DNA of 12,719 nt from Phycisphaerales bacterium (lineage in GTDB: Bacteria > Planctomycetota > Phycisphaerae > Phycisphaerales > UBA1924). Shown one piece after another: positions 1-5,910 of this stretch; position 1 is the first letter of the stretch; every line of letters begins with the position of its first letter. A model generated the notes under the pieces. That model was not told the origin of the DNA, did no database searches, and was given only the letters and a program-made list of their open reading frames with translations. The translations under genes were made by a program, and so were the position numbers. The DNA is taken from the NCBI GenBank assembly GCA_020054055.1, contig JAGVLZ010000287.1, forward strand, positions 1-12,719. The letters run 5' to 3'.

Positions 1-365
1 ACGTCGAAGGGGTCGGAGCCGGCGCTGAGGGCGGCAGCGGCGGAGGGCCCCGCGCTCTCACCCGCGAAGCGCCGGTTGAACTCGAAGATGCGGTCGATGT
101 CGGCGTCGATGTCGTCTGACACAAGCACGCTGACACGCCACGCATCCTGCCCCGGGCCGGGGGCACACGCCTCGCGCTCGACGAGTTGCGCGAACTCTTC
201 GAGTTTCGCGATGGGGAGGATCAGGCGGCCGAGCATCCACGCGTGCTCGCTCGCGGCGTAGCGGCGCCAGTTCGCGAGCGTCGTCGGCAGGTCGAGCCCC
301 GCGGGGGGGAAGAGCCCGGCGTAGTCCACGAGCGCGGTCAGCAGGATTTGGGCCGAGTCTTTCAC
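1..365 (-). CDS. Uncharacterised protein, C-terminus cut by the left edge
   Basis: A GTG-started frame stays open for 121 codons to the window edge, so only the N-terminus is visible. The peptide begins VKDSAQILLTALVDYAGLFP and continues with a segment that includes HAWMLGRLILP and a Glu/Leu-rich helix (KLEEFAQLVERE). To my recollection, proteins starting with this 'LVDYAGLFPPA...HAWMLGR' pattern recur as hypothetical proteins in planctomycetes and other bacteria; I know no function for them. No signal peptide or membrane segment is visible. The start lies 32 nt after the methyltransferase stop on the same strand, so it is probably the last visible gene of the kinase-methyltransferase cluster. 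No strong Shine-Dalgarno site precedes the GTG, and no better start lies between it and the methyltransferase stop. Coding status is fairly certain; function is unknown. Confidence 0.72.
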   Translation of the reverse strand, partial: MKDSAQILLTALVDYAGLFPPAGLDLPTTLANWRRYAASEHAWMLGRLILPIAKLEEFAQLVEREACAPGPGQDAWRVSVLVSDDIDADIDRIFEFNRRFAGESAGPSAAAALSAGSDPFD

Positions 366-397
366 TGCGGCAAGCGTAGCAGAGGGTGCGCTGCGGT

Positions 398-1075
398 TTA
401 CTTCTCGAAAACCGCGATCATCTTCGTTGTAGAAAGGATGCCGCGGCTCTTGTACGGCACCCAGAACGCCTCGCGCCACCCCGCGGCCTTCAGGTCCTCG
501 TGCAGCACGCGGTTGTCGCGCACGCGCTTGGCGAAGCCGGGGACGATCGGAGCGAGCGTGGGCAGGATGTAATCGTGCTTGCGGAAGTAGCCGCTGGCGA
601 TGACGAGCCAGCGCCGCGAGACGCGGCGCATCTCCATGAGAATCCGCCGGCGCGGTTCGCTCGGCACGAGATTGAGAAAGCGGACGGTCAGCACTGCATC
701 GAAGGAGGCGTCGGCGAAAGGGAGCGCTTCGCCGTCGGCCTGCACGAACTTTGCGGCGGGCTTATCGCGCCATTTGTCGCGAGAGACTTCGAGCATCGAG
801 GGGCTGAGGTCCGCTCCGGTGTAGTCGTATCCCGCATCGACGAGCATCCCGGAGAGGCGGCCGGTGCCGCACGGGAGGTCGAGGAGTTGCTTCACGTCGG
901 GCAGGCGGGTGAGGGTTTCGCTGATCGCCTGCCTGGTCTGCTCGTCGCGGCGTGCCTTGCCCGGATCATCCTGGTATCGGGTCTTGTCGTACTGCTTGGC
1001 GTAGCCGGGCTGGTCGTACATGCTGCGGGCTTTGTACGCGCCGGTGGGCGAGGGGATGTTCGCGGGGGTGTTCAA
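398..1075 (-). CDS. Class I SAM-dependent methyltransferase
   Basis: Predicted soluble cytoplasmic methyltransferase of 225 aa, the usual size for a stand-alone Rossmann-fold (Methyltransf_11/25-like) enzyme. Visible motifs, counted from the TTG start: motif I LLDLPCGTG at residues 64-72 (SAM-binding glycine loop), the acidic end of strand 2 in GADLS at 87-91 (Asp89 expected to hold the ribose), ADGEALPFADASFDAV at 113-128 (motifs II/III), and a post-motif segment with VRFLNLVPSEPRRRIL. The substrate cannot be read from the sequence. The TTG start at 1075 overlaps the kinase stop codon (1072-1075), suggesting translational coupling. An in-frame ATG at 1021-1019 (MYDQPGYAKQY) is a plausible shorter start, since the first 18 residues look unstructured and neither start has a clear Shine-Dalgarno. 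Pairing with a small-molecule kinase suggests modification of a lipid or cell-envelope metabolite, but that is only an inference. Confidence 0.85.
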   Translation of the reverse strand: MNTPANIPSPTGAYKARSMYDQPGYAKQYDKTRYQDDPGKARRDEQTRQAISETLTRLPDVKQLLDLPCGTGRLSGMLVDAGYDYTGADLSPSMLEVSRDKWRDKPAAKFVQADGEALPFADASFDAVLTVRFLNLVPSEPRRRILMEMRRVSRRWLVIASGYFRKHDYILPTLAPIVPGFAKRVRDNRVLHEDLKAAGWREAFWVPYKSRGILSTTKMIAVFEK

Positions 1076-1806
1076 GAGGCCTGGTCTCGGGCGGGATTCA
1101 GTTCGTCGATAGTCGTGCCCGTTCCGCTGAGCAGCATGTCGCAGGTGGCGCGGACGCGCATCATGTCTTTCTCGATTCGCGCCCGTCGATTCAGGAAGCC
1201 GACGCGAACGAGCCGGTCGACATCGAACAGCACGGGCGGCTCGTCGGGCGAGTATATCAGCACGTTCGCGGCGCGGAGGTCGAGGCGGGCGATGCCCCGC
1301 GCGTGGAGGCGCCGCGCCAAGATGAGAATCTCCGCGGCGAGTCGGGTGCGCTGGTGTTTCGTCAGCGCGGGAGTTCGCGCGGCGTCCTCGATGGTTGTCG
1401 CGCTGATCGGCGAGCGCGTGACGATGAAGGATGCGGGCTGGCGGAGTGGTCTGGTCGGCGCGAGTTCACCCGCGGCGATGAGCGGGGCGATGCGAACGCC
1501 GAGGGATTCGAGGATGCGCATCCACTCGATGTGGCGGCGTGCGGCGGTGGGCCAGATCGAGAGGCCGGATCGCCGACGGATCGAGATTCCATCCTCGCCG
1601 AACCATTTGAGATGGTCCGCGTGATCTCCGCTGATCCGGCGGAAGACGCGACGCGGGCCGTGGGTCGCGATCTCGCTCCATGATGCCGCTGTGACAGATC
1701 GATCTGCGTCGCTGAGACATTGAATCAGGGCCGAGAGGGAATCATCCGCTGACGGTGGCGGCCGCAGCCAGCGGATCGTCGAAATATCGGTGCGCGGTCC
1801 GGTCAC
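1072..1806 (-). CDS. WaaP/InaA-like lipopolysaccharide-kinase-family protein
   Basis: Predicted small protein-kinase-fold phosphotransferase (about 244 aa) resembling the Kdo/WaaP/InaA group. Counted from GTG 1806, the catalytic region reads LHARGIARLDLRAANVLI at 167-184, giving catalytic Asp176 and Asn181, followed by the metal-binding VLFDVDR at 192-198, which matches the 'IDFDR' block of WaaP-type kinases. A helix with Glu at ARRHIEWMRILESLGVRIAP (89-108) fits the C-helix and the 'L..GI.VP' turn. The usual His of the HxD motif is replaced by Arg174 (RLD), so activity is not assured. The frame stays open further upstream, but that part encodes a repeat (TTEAQRHREE) and crosses a hairpin, so I set the start at GTG 1806; TTG 1845 is an alternative. 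It is followed by the overlapping methyltransferase. Confident on the kinase-like fold, unsure of substrate and exact start. Confidence 0.68.
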   Translation of the reverse strand: MTGPRTDISTIRWLRPPPSADDSLSALIQCLSDADRSVTAASWSEIATHGPRRVFRRISGDHADHLKWFGEDGISIRRRSGLSIWPTAARRHIEWMRILESLGVRIAPLIAAGELAPTRPLRQPASFIVTRSPISATTIEDAARTPALTKHQRTRLAAEILILARRLHARGIARLDLRAANVLIYSPDEPPVLFDVDRLVRVGFLNRRARIEKDMMRVRATCDMLLSGTGTTIDELNPARDQAS

Positions 1807-1853
1807 AATCTGATTCTCGCATTCATCCCCGAACCATGCGCGCAAAGGAAGAC

Positions 1854-1871
1854 CCCCGGCGAGCGCCGGGG
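1854..1871 (-). terminator. Hairpin, possible terminator of the deoxyhypusine-synthase-like gene
   Basis: A perfect GC-only inverted repeat: CCCCGGC (1854-1860), loop GAGC, GCCGGGG (1865-1871). On the minus strand it lies about 85 nt after the stop of the gene ending at 1955 and is followed by the pyrimidine-rich GTCTTCCTTT, a weak U-tract. It would separate that gene from the kinase cluster downstream. It could equally be a dispersed palindromic repeat. Confidence 0.5.
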
Positions 1872-1915
1872 ATTGTCTTTGCCTTGAAACCCTAGGATTC
1901 TTTTCTGCCTTCTCT

Positions 1916-1939
1916 TCTCTGTGTCTCTGTGCCTCTGTG
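1916..1939. repeat. Three 8-bp tandem units (TCTCTGTG, TCTCTGTG, CCTCTGTG)
   Basis: Three consecutive 8-bp units on the plus strand, preceded by a TTCTCT-rich stretch. Read on the minus strand it gives CACAGAGG-CACAGAGA-CACAGAGA, which in one frame translates to TTEAQRHREE. This peptide is familiar from spurious ORFs over an intergenic repeat in many environmental bacteria (from memory). It lies 16 bp past the stop of the deoxyhypusine-synthase-like gene and should not be counted as coding. Confidence 0.7.
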
Positions 1940-1954
1940 GTGAATGTCTCTTCT

Positions 1955-3046
1955 TCACACAGCGGCCGTGGCAAAGAGGTCAGCGAACTTGCGGGCCGAG
2001 CGCTGCTTCCACTCGCCGCGATGGTAGGCGTCGCTCGCGAGGAGGGGGAAGAGGGCCGAGACCTCGCCGAAGACCATCTGCTCGTGGACGACACTGACCT
2101 TGCCCCACGAGCAGGCCTCGCGGAGGGTGGAGCCGGAGAGGGCGCCGTCGCGCGAGTCGGCGACGGTCAACTGGATGGCGTACTTGTGCATGCCGATCTC
2201 GCCACGGGCCGAGCCGCCCTTGGCCTCGTGGAGCAGTTCGGCGGCGACGACGATGTCCTGGGCGAAGTTCTTGGGGACGCCGCCGCCGAGCATGAGGAGG
2301 CCCGTGTCTTTGCAGGCGAGCTTGATCTGCGTGAGTTCGCGGAAGTCCTTGCCCGAGTCGAAGGAGATGGCGGGCTTGCCCGCCTCGGCCCGCTCGACCT
2401 GGTGCAGCACGACACCGAAGCCCGCGGAGCAATCGCTGAAGGCGGGGACGAAGATCGGCACGCGCTTGCGATGGCACGTCAGAACGATGGACTCGTTCTT
2501 CGGGTGGTTCGCGGCGAGGTACGCGCCCATCGCGTCGATGAGTTCGCGGCTGGAGTACGCACCGGCCTCGATCGAATCGAAGACCTGTTTGGTCGCGTCG
2601 TCGCAGGCGCGGAGTTCGTCTTCATCGATGTAGGTGTCGTAGATGCGGTCGATCATCAGGTCCCGCAGGGTCATGTCGTCCACCGGCGGCGCCTCGGGCG
2701 AGCCGGGGGCGATCCAGTGCGTGAAGCCGAGACCCTCGAAGAAGTCCTGGTCGACGATGTTCGCGCCGGTGGAGACGATCGCGTCCACCATGTTGTTCTC
2801 GAGGAGGGTGATGATCGCCTTCTGGAGCCCCGCGCTGATGAGCGACCCGGCGAGGGTGAGGACGACGGCGCACTCCTTGTCCGCGAGCATCATCGAGTAG
2901 ATGTCCGCGGCCTGAGCCAGCGTGCGCGACGAATAGGCCATGTCGCGGTAGGAGTTGATGATGGGGCGCGCGTCGATCCTGGTGATATCGACGTGCTTCA
3001 CGGGGCGCGAGAGCAGTTCCTTCTTGGTCCACTTCTGGTTCGACAT
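1955..3046 (-). CDS. Deoxyhypusine-synthase-like protein
   Basis: A 363-aa member of the deoxyhypusine synthase superfamily, whose eukaryotic and archaeal members move an aminobutyl group from spermidine to a lysine of eIF5A using NAD. Visible family blocks: LENNMVDAIVSTGANIVDQD (82-101), the region that in known enzymes lines the NAD site; LGGGVPKN (253-260); and near the C-terminus DSRDGALSGSTLREACSWGK, with Lys316 in the SWGK position that carries the covalent intermediate in the human enzyme. Length matches the family. The start is ATG 3046, because GGAGGAG sits 8-10 nt upstream; the frame is open further but encodes low-complexity sequence. Bacteria lack eIF5A, so the real product may be homospermidine or another aminobutyl-transfer product. 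The gene stands alone, divergent from the glycosylase gene, with no polyamine gene visible nearby. Confidence 0.9.
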   Translation of the reverse strand: MSNQKWTKKELLSRPVKHVDITRIDARPIINSYRDMAYSSRTLAQAADIYSMMLADKECAVVLTLAGSLISAGLQKAIITLLENNMVDAIVSTGANIVDQDFFEGLGFTHWIAPGSPEAPPVDDMTLRDLMIDRIYDTYIDEDELRACDDATKQVFDSIEAGAYSSRELIDAMGAYLAANHPKNESIVLTCHRKRVPIFVPAFSDCSAGFGVVLHQVERAEAGKPAISFDSGKDFRELTQIKLACKDTGLLMLGGGVPKNFAQDIVVAAELLHEAKGGSARGEIGMHKYAIQLTVADSRDGALSGSTLREACSWGKVSVVHEQMVFGEVSALFPLLASDAYHRGEWKQRSARKFADLFATAAV

Positions 3047-3050
3047 TGGG

Positions 3051-3060
3051 ATTCTCCTCC
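3051..3060 (-). promoter_or_regulatory. Shine-Dalgarno site fixing the start of the DHS-like gene
   Basis: On the minus strand the sequence GGAGGAGAAT ends 4 nt before ATG 3046. This is one of the few strong ribosome binding sites in the left half of the window, and it selects ATG 3046 over the longer open frame that reaches 3133. Confidence 0.75.
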
Positions 3061-3131
3061 GGCTGGCCCCCCTGGCCGGTGAAGAGAGTGAGTTCCCCGG
3101 GGGTGGCGGGGTGGTAAACTGTAGCACGGCC

Positions 3132-3809
3132 ATGGATCCGGGATTGCTTCAACTTCCTAACGAGGATGATCAGCCCAAGTCGTTTCGGCAGCCGGCCGTC
3201 GTTGCCCGACGAAAAGCGATGCTTGAGTTGCCGCATGTTGCGCCTTTGACAAGATTTGTCGAGGAACTGCGGCAGTCGCTCGGGCGGTCTGACTCGGTTC
3301 CCTACTTCGATCCTGTTTCGGGCGGAGTGGAAGCAAGGGTTCTGTTCCTCGCCCGGGATCCCGGGCCCGCCACAATGAGGTCCGGGATCATCAGTATCAA
3401 CAACGATGATCCCTCTGCGAAGACAATGTGGGAGCTCCAGCGCAAAGTCGGGCTTGCTCGGAGTGATTCTAATTACTGGAACACGGTGCCCTGGATTCTC
3501 GAACACCCGACCAAGCAGAAAGTCGGCGGCACTCCGGAAATGAGAGGTCCGACTCTCGCCGAAATCCGTGATGCAAGGATATGGTTTGACCGCTTGATTT
3601 CGTTGCTTCCGCGACTTCGTGTAGTCGTCTGTCTCGGCAGAGATGCTCAACGAGGTTTCAGAGAGTTTGCGGCATCGCAGCCTGATTATCGACGCTTCCT
3701 TCTGATCGAAACCTGGCATCCGAGTATGCGAGCCCTCAATTCCGGCTTCAATCGGAGGGCCGAACTCGAAGACGCAGTCGAGCGGGCTGTAGACGCACTT
3801 CAACCATGA
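3132..3809 (+). CDS. Uracil-DNA-glycosylase superfamily protein
   Basis: A 225-aa soluble protein resembling the uracil-DNA glycosylase / Mug-TDG fold, so a likely role is base-excision repair of uracil or related damaged bases. Visible: VPYFDPVSGGVEARVLFLAR (56-75) leading into DPGPA (76-80), the place of the water-activating motif; SINNDDPSAKTMWEL (88-102) and NTVPW (117-121), matching the conserved middle block; VCLGRDA (166-172), a core strand and turn; and WHPSMR (195-200), equivalent to the HPS/HPSP minor-groove loop. The start is taken at ATG 3132, leaving 85 bp to the divergent neighbour; ATG 3219 is an alternative, as the first 29 residues are poorly structured and neither start has a good Shine-Dalgarno. 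Codon use is less GC-biased than in the neighbours. Substrate specificity is not readable. Confidence 0.8.
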   Translation: MDPGLLQLPNEDDQPKSFRQPAVVARRKAMLELPHVAPLTRFVEELRQSLGRSDSVPYFDPVSGGVEARVLFLARDPGPATMRSGIISINNDDPSAKTMWELQRKVGLARSDSNYWNTVPWILEHPTKQKVGGTPEMRGPTLAEIRDARIWFDRLISLLPRLRVVVCLGRDAQRGFREFAASQPDYRRFLLIETWHPSMRALNSGFNRRAELEDAVERAVDALQP

Positions 3810-3846
3810 TTTGGCGCTAACGGCACGAGTAGCTGTGTCAGCCGCA

Positions 3847-3940
3847 AGCCCGCGAAGCGGGCGCTGGTCCCTTGCCCCGGGCGCAGCCCGGGGTGGTCGA
3901 GCGGAAGCGGAAGCAAGCGGAGCCCCAGCGGGGCGAAGGA
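3847..3940 (+). repeat. REP-like element, left copy (three hairpins)
   Basis: Three hairpins in a row: GCCCGC-GAA-GCGGGC (3848-3862), CCCCGGGC-GCA-GCCCGGGG (3875-3893) and GCCCC-AGC-GGGGC (3922-3934). The first 47 bp (from 3847) match the reverse complement of the right copy with two mismatches; the spacer before the third hairpin differs. It begins 37 bp after the glycosylase stop and ends 9 bp from the transposase stop, so it could also act as a terminator for both. Confidence 0.85.
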
Positions 3941-3949
3941 AGTCGTGCC

Positions 3950-4399
3950 TCAAGTCCAGATGTATTTCGGGTCGTATTCGATGCCGTGTTTCTCAAGCAG
4001 CGCGATGAACTCTTCCTGAAACGACAGCCGTTTGTGATGTTCCGCCTGAGTCGCGATGTACTCGCGCACCGCATCAACGTTGGACCTGCTGACGGAGAAC
4101 CCGCCGTAACCGCTCTGCCAACCGAAGGCTGAGTTCTCGGGGAGCGTCTCTTTGATCCATGCCGACGATCGGGATTTCACCACCCGCATGAGTTCCGAGT
4201 AGGACTTGCTCGGATGCATATGGATCAGGAGGTGAAGGTGGTCCGGCATTCCACCGGCGCTGAGGAGCGAGCAGTCCTCGGATCGGACAATCCCGCCGAT
4301 GTATTCGTGCAGTCGTTTCGTGTCTGTTGAGATGATCGGCTCGCGACCTTTCGTCGAGAAGACGAAATGGGCGTAGCCCGCGGTGAAGGAGTGCGCCAT
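3950..4399 (-). CDS. IS200-like / REP-associated tyrosine transposase (Y1 HUH)
   Basis: A 149-aa Y1 transposase of the IS200/IS605 TnpA / RAYT superfamily, single-strand DNA nucleases that cut and join through one tyrosine. Motifs: strand 1 with AHFVFSTKGRE (10-20); the HUH pair His54-Leu55-His56 in GGMPDHLHLLIHM (49-61); a KS..WIKE helix; and the catalytic helix VREYIATQAEHH (111-122) with Tyr114 as nucleophile and Gln118 as metal ligand, then the typical tail FQEEFIALLEKHGIEYD. All catalytic residues are present and the frame is intact, so it may be active. It lies between two inverted copies of a three-hairpin repeat, in the gap between the ends of two convergent host genes. No TnpB or IscB partner is present. 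No Shine-Dalgarno precedes the ATG. Confidence 0.9.
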   Translation of the reverse strand: MAHSFTAGYAHFVFSTKGREPIISTDTKRLHEYIGGIVRSEDCSLLSAGGMPDHLHLLIHMHPSKSYSELMRVVKSRSSAWIKETLPENSAFGWQSGYGGFSVSRSNVDAVREYIATQAEHHKRLSFQEEFIALLEKHGIEYDPKYIWT

Positions 4400-4418
4400 G
4401 CGGTCAGTTTACGGCGAC

Positions 4419-4510
4419 ACCTTCGCCCCGCTGGGGCTCGAAGATAGTGGAGTTGGATGCTGTCCCCGGGCTGCGCCCGGGGCAAGGGACCGGCGCCCGC
4501 TGCGCGGGCT
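4419..4510 (-). repeat. REP-like element, right copy (inverted)
   Basis: Inverted counterpart of 3847-3940. In plus-strand order: GCCCC-GCT-GGGGC (4425-4437), CCCCGGGC-TGC-GCCCGGGG (4464-4482) and GCCCGC-TGC-GCGGGC (4495-4509). Loop and spacer substitutions keep pairing intact (for example loop GAA versus GCA in the outer hairpin), which points to conserved structure. It starts 20 bp before the transposase ATG and lies 28 bp beyond the ygfZ stop, so it may also end ygfZ transcription. Confidence 0.85.
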
Positions 4511-4537
4511 GCCGGAGGAACGGAATCGAAAGAGAAT

Positions 4538-5749
4538 TCAGTTCCGCCCCCAAAACCTCAACCCCGCCTGGACCACCGCCGGGACCGCCCCCGCATCGCT
4601 CCGCACAAGCAGTTCAGTCCCGGCCTCGTGCGAACCCCATTTCACCGCCGCGAAGCCGATGATCGCGTCGCCGAGCATCGGGCTGCGTGTTGAACTGGTG
4701 ATCGCGCCGATCGCCTCTCCCTCAGCGTCTGGCTTTGAAAGCGCAGCGCCCGAAACTGGCTGGCATTCATGTCCGCTTGCGAGTTGTTCCGTAGTTGGGT
4801 TGATGCGGAGGCCCACCAACGTCTGCTTCGGGTGGCCGAGCGAGTGCATGCGCGCGACGACTTCCTGGCCGAGGTAACACCCCTTCGTGTACGAGACGCG
4901 CTCGCCGAGAATCCCCGTCTCCGCGGGCAGCGAACTCGGGCCGAAGTCGATGTTGAACAGCGGCGTCCCCGCTTCGATGCGGGCGATGTTGTAGGCGTGC
5001 CAGCCCGCGGGGCGCATGCGGTAGCCCGCATTCGTAAGCGGCGCTTGGCTCGGTGCATGGTGATCGTGCCCATTCAGGCCGCGTTCGAGGAACTGCTCGT
5101 AGATCGCGCTTACATCGGCGACGTTCATGAGAAGTTCGAGTCCGACCTCGCCGGTGGTGTCGGATCGATCGACCACGACGCGCCGCCCAGCGATCTTCAC
5201 GATGGCCGCGAGCCACGCCCCGAAATCTTCCAGCGGCGCACCCTCCACATGCTCGCTCACCGCGCGGAGCAGCGGCAGGGCTGTCGGGCCGTGCAGGGCG
5301 AGGCGGTGCATCGACTGGCTTTCATCCCTGAACGAGACTTCCTCGCTGAAGACGAACTCGGCGAGCGCCTTCACCACGCCGGCCGCGGAGAGCACGTCCA
5401 CATCGACGAGCATTTCATTCGTGAGTTCGATCAGACGCAGGTCGGCATCGATGCGCCCTTTCCGGTTAAGCCAAAACGTTTGCCGCGTGTGAAAGGGGGC
5501 GAGTCCCTTCAACTCCTGCGTCACCATCCGATCGAGGAAGCCCATGCGATCTTTCCCCGTGACCCGGATCGTTCCCCGCTGCGGCAGGTCGAGCAATACG
5601 CACCCTTTGCGGATCGCCGCGTACTCTCCCTCGATCTCGCCGAAGGTTTCGACGACCTGCGCCGAGACGCCGCCTGAACCGCCGCCATACGGAAGGAAAG
5701 AGGCCTCGGCCTGCTGGTGCAACGAGTTGAGGGGGGATTGGGTGGCCAT
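4538..5749 (-). CDS. ygfZ: YgfZ-like folate-binding protein (GcvT superfamily)
   Basis: A 403-aa cytoplasmic protein related to glycine-cleavage T-protein. The YgfZ branch uses tetrahydrofolate and supports assembly or repair of some iron-sulfur enzymes. The diagnostic signature KGCYLGQEVVARMHSLGHPK is at 289-308, with Cys291 in the K-G-C-Y-x-G-Q-E motif. Upstream blocks fit the family: a start-type helix region to residue 50 (GCVLLDLPQRGTIRVTG), DRMVTQELKGL (73-83), FWLNRKGRIDADLRLIEL (92-109), and GTPLFNIDFGPSSLPAE (261-277). The length is longer than the roughly 325 aa of the E. coli protein, with an extra loop of HDHHAPSQAP near 228-237. ATG 5749 gives a start typical for the family but has no Shine-Dalgarno; instead a CAAGCCC-rich repeat lies 10 nt upstream. 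Divergent from the M42 peptidase. I see no sign of a complete glycine-cleavage operon. Confidence 0.9.
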   Translation of the reverse strand: MATQSPLNSLHQQAEASFLPYGGGSGGVSAQVVETFGEIEGEYAAIRKGCVLLDLPQRGTIRVTGKDRMGFLDRMVTQELKGLAPFHTRQTFWLNRKGRIDADLRLIELTNEMLVDVDVLSAAGVVKALAEFVFSEEVSFRDESQSMHRLALHGPTALPLLRAVSEHVEGAPLEDFGAWLAAIVKIAGRRVVVDRSDTTGEVGLELLMNVADVSAIYEQFLERGLNGHDHHAPSQAPLTNAGYRMRPAGWHAYNIARIEAGTPLFNIDFGPSSLPAETGILGERVSYTKGCYLGQEVVARMHSLGHPKQTLVGLRINPTTEQLASGHECQPVSGAALSKPDAEGEAIGAITSSTRSPMLGDAIIGFAAVKWGSHEAGTELLVRSDAGAVPAVVQAGLRFWGRN

Positions 5750-5759
5750 GACGGGAAAA

Positions 5760-5789
5760 GGCTTGGGGACGTGGGGACTTGAGGGCTTG
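5760..5789 (-). repeat. CAAGCCC-rich leader repeat before ygfZ
   Basis: On the minus strand this 30-bp tract consists of CAAGCCCT, CAAGTCCC, CACGTCCC and CAAGCC units, ending 10 nt before the ygfZ start. A similar tract precedes the divergent gene in mirrored position. Function is unknown; it may be a dispersed repeat or part of an unusual untranslated leader. Confidence 0.55.
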
Positions 5790-5874
5790 AAAAACTACGG
5801 AGTCGAGCGCTGACGCGACATCACCCCGAGCAGATCGTATTCTGCATCGCGTCGTGCCGCCGCGTGCGGCTCTC

Positions 5875-5903
5875 CAAGCCCGCAAGCCCCAAGCCCTCAG
5901 GCC
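5875..5903 (+). repeat. CAAGCCC-rich leader repeat before the M42 peptidase
   Basis: On the plus strand this tract reads as CAAGCCCG, CAAGCCC, CAAGCCCT and CAGGCC units and ends 7 nt before ATG 5911. It shares CAAGCCCTCA with the tract before ygfZ. There is no purine-rich ribosome binding site here. Confidence 0.55.
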
Positions 5904-5910
5904 AGCCAAC

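Larger units (their letters stand above)
3847..4510 (-). mobile_element. REP-flanked transposase unit ('REPtron'-like)
   Basis: The whole 664-bp unit consists of a Y1 transposase gene and an inverted pair of palindromic elements on either side. In classical IS200 insertion sequences the two ends are different subterminal hairpins; here the flanks are inverted copies of the same element, as described for RAYT genes. It sits exactly between the stop codons of the glycosylase gene (3809) and ygfZ (4538), so no host gene appears interrupted. The outer boundaries are set by the repeat match only. Confidence 0.72.

Noticed and set aside
386..1624. Plus-strand frame of 412 codons across the methyltransferase and kinase genes
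   Set aside because: Opposite two genes with clear motifs; its sequence is low complexity Arg/Ala/Ser and matches nothing.
1937..3082. Long plus-strand frame opposite the DHS-like gene
   Set aside because: Antisense shadow of a clearly conserved enzyme; composition (Gly, Arg, Asp, Val rich) is that of a GC-rich reverse frame with no recognisable motif.
3115..3120. TAAACT as a -10 box for the glycosylase gene
   Set aside because: No -35 box at 16-19 bp and it lies only 12 nt before the start codon; not enough support to annotate.
3351..3366. Perfect 16-bp palindrome GCCCGGGATCCCGGGC
   Set aside because: It encodes part of the conserved ARDPGPA motif of the glycosylase, so coding constraint and GC bias explain it well enough.
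2622..3953. Minus-strand frame of 443 codons over the glycosylase gene
   Set aside because: It runs antisense to the glycosylase, crosses the REP element and then enters the DHS-like gene out of frame; no conserved motif.
3847..4510. CRISPR array or attachment sites suggested by the repeated hairpins
   Set aside because: Only two copies, in inverted orientation, around a Y1 transposase; there are no spacers of regular length and no integrase.
4769..5677. Plus-strand frame of 302 codons opposite ygfZ
   Set aside because: Shadow of ygfZ, which has the diagnostic KGCYLGQE signature.
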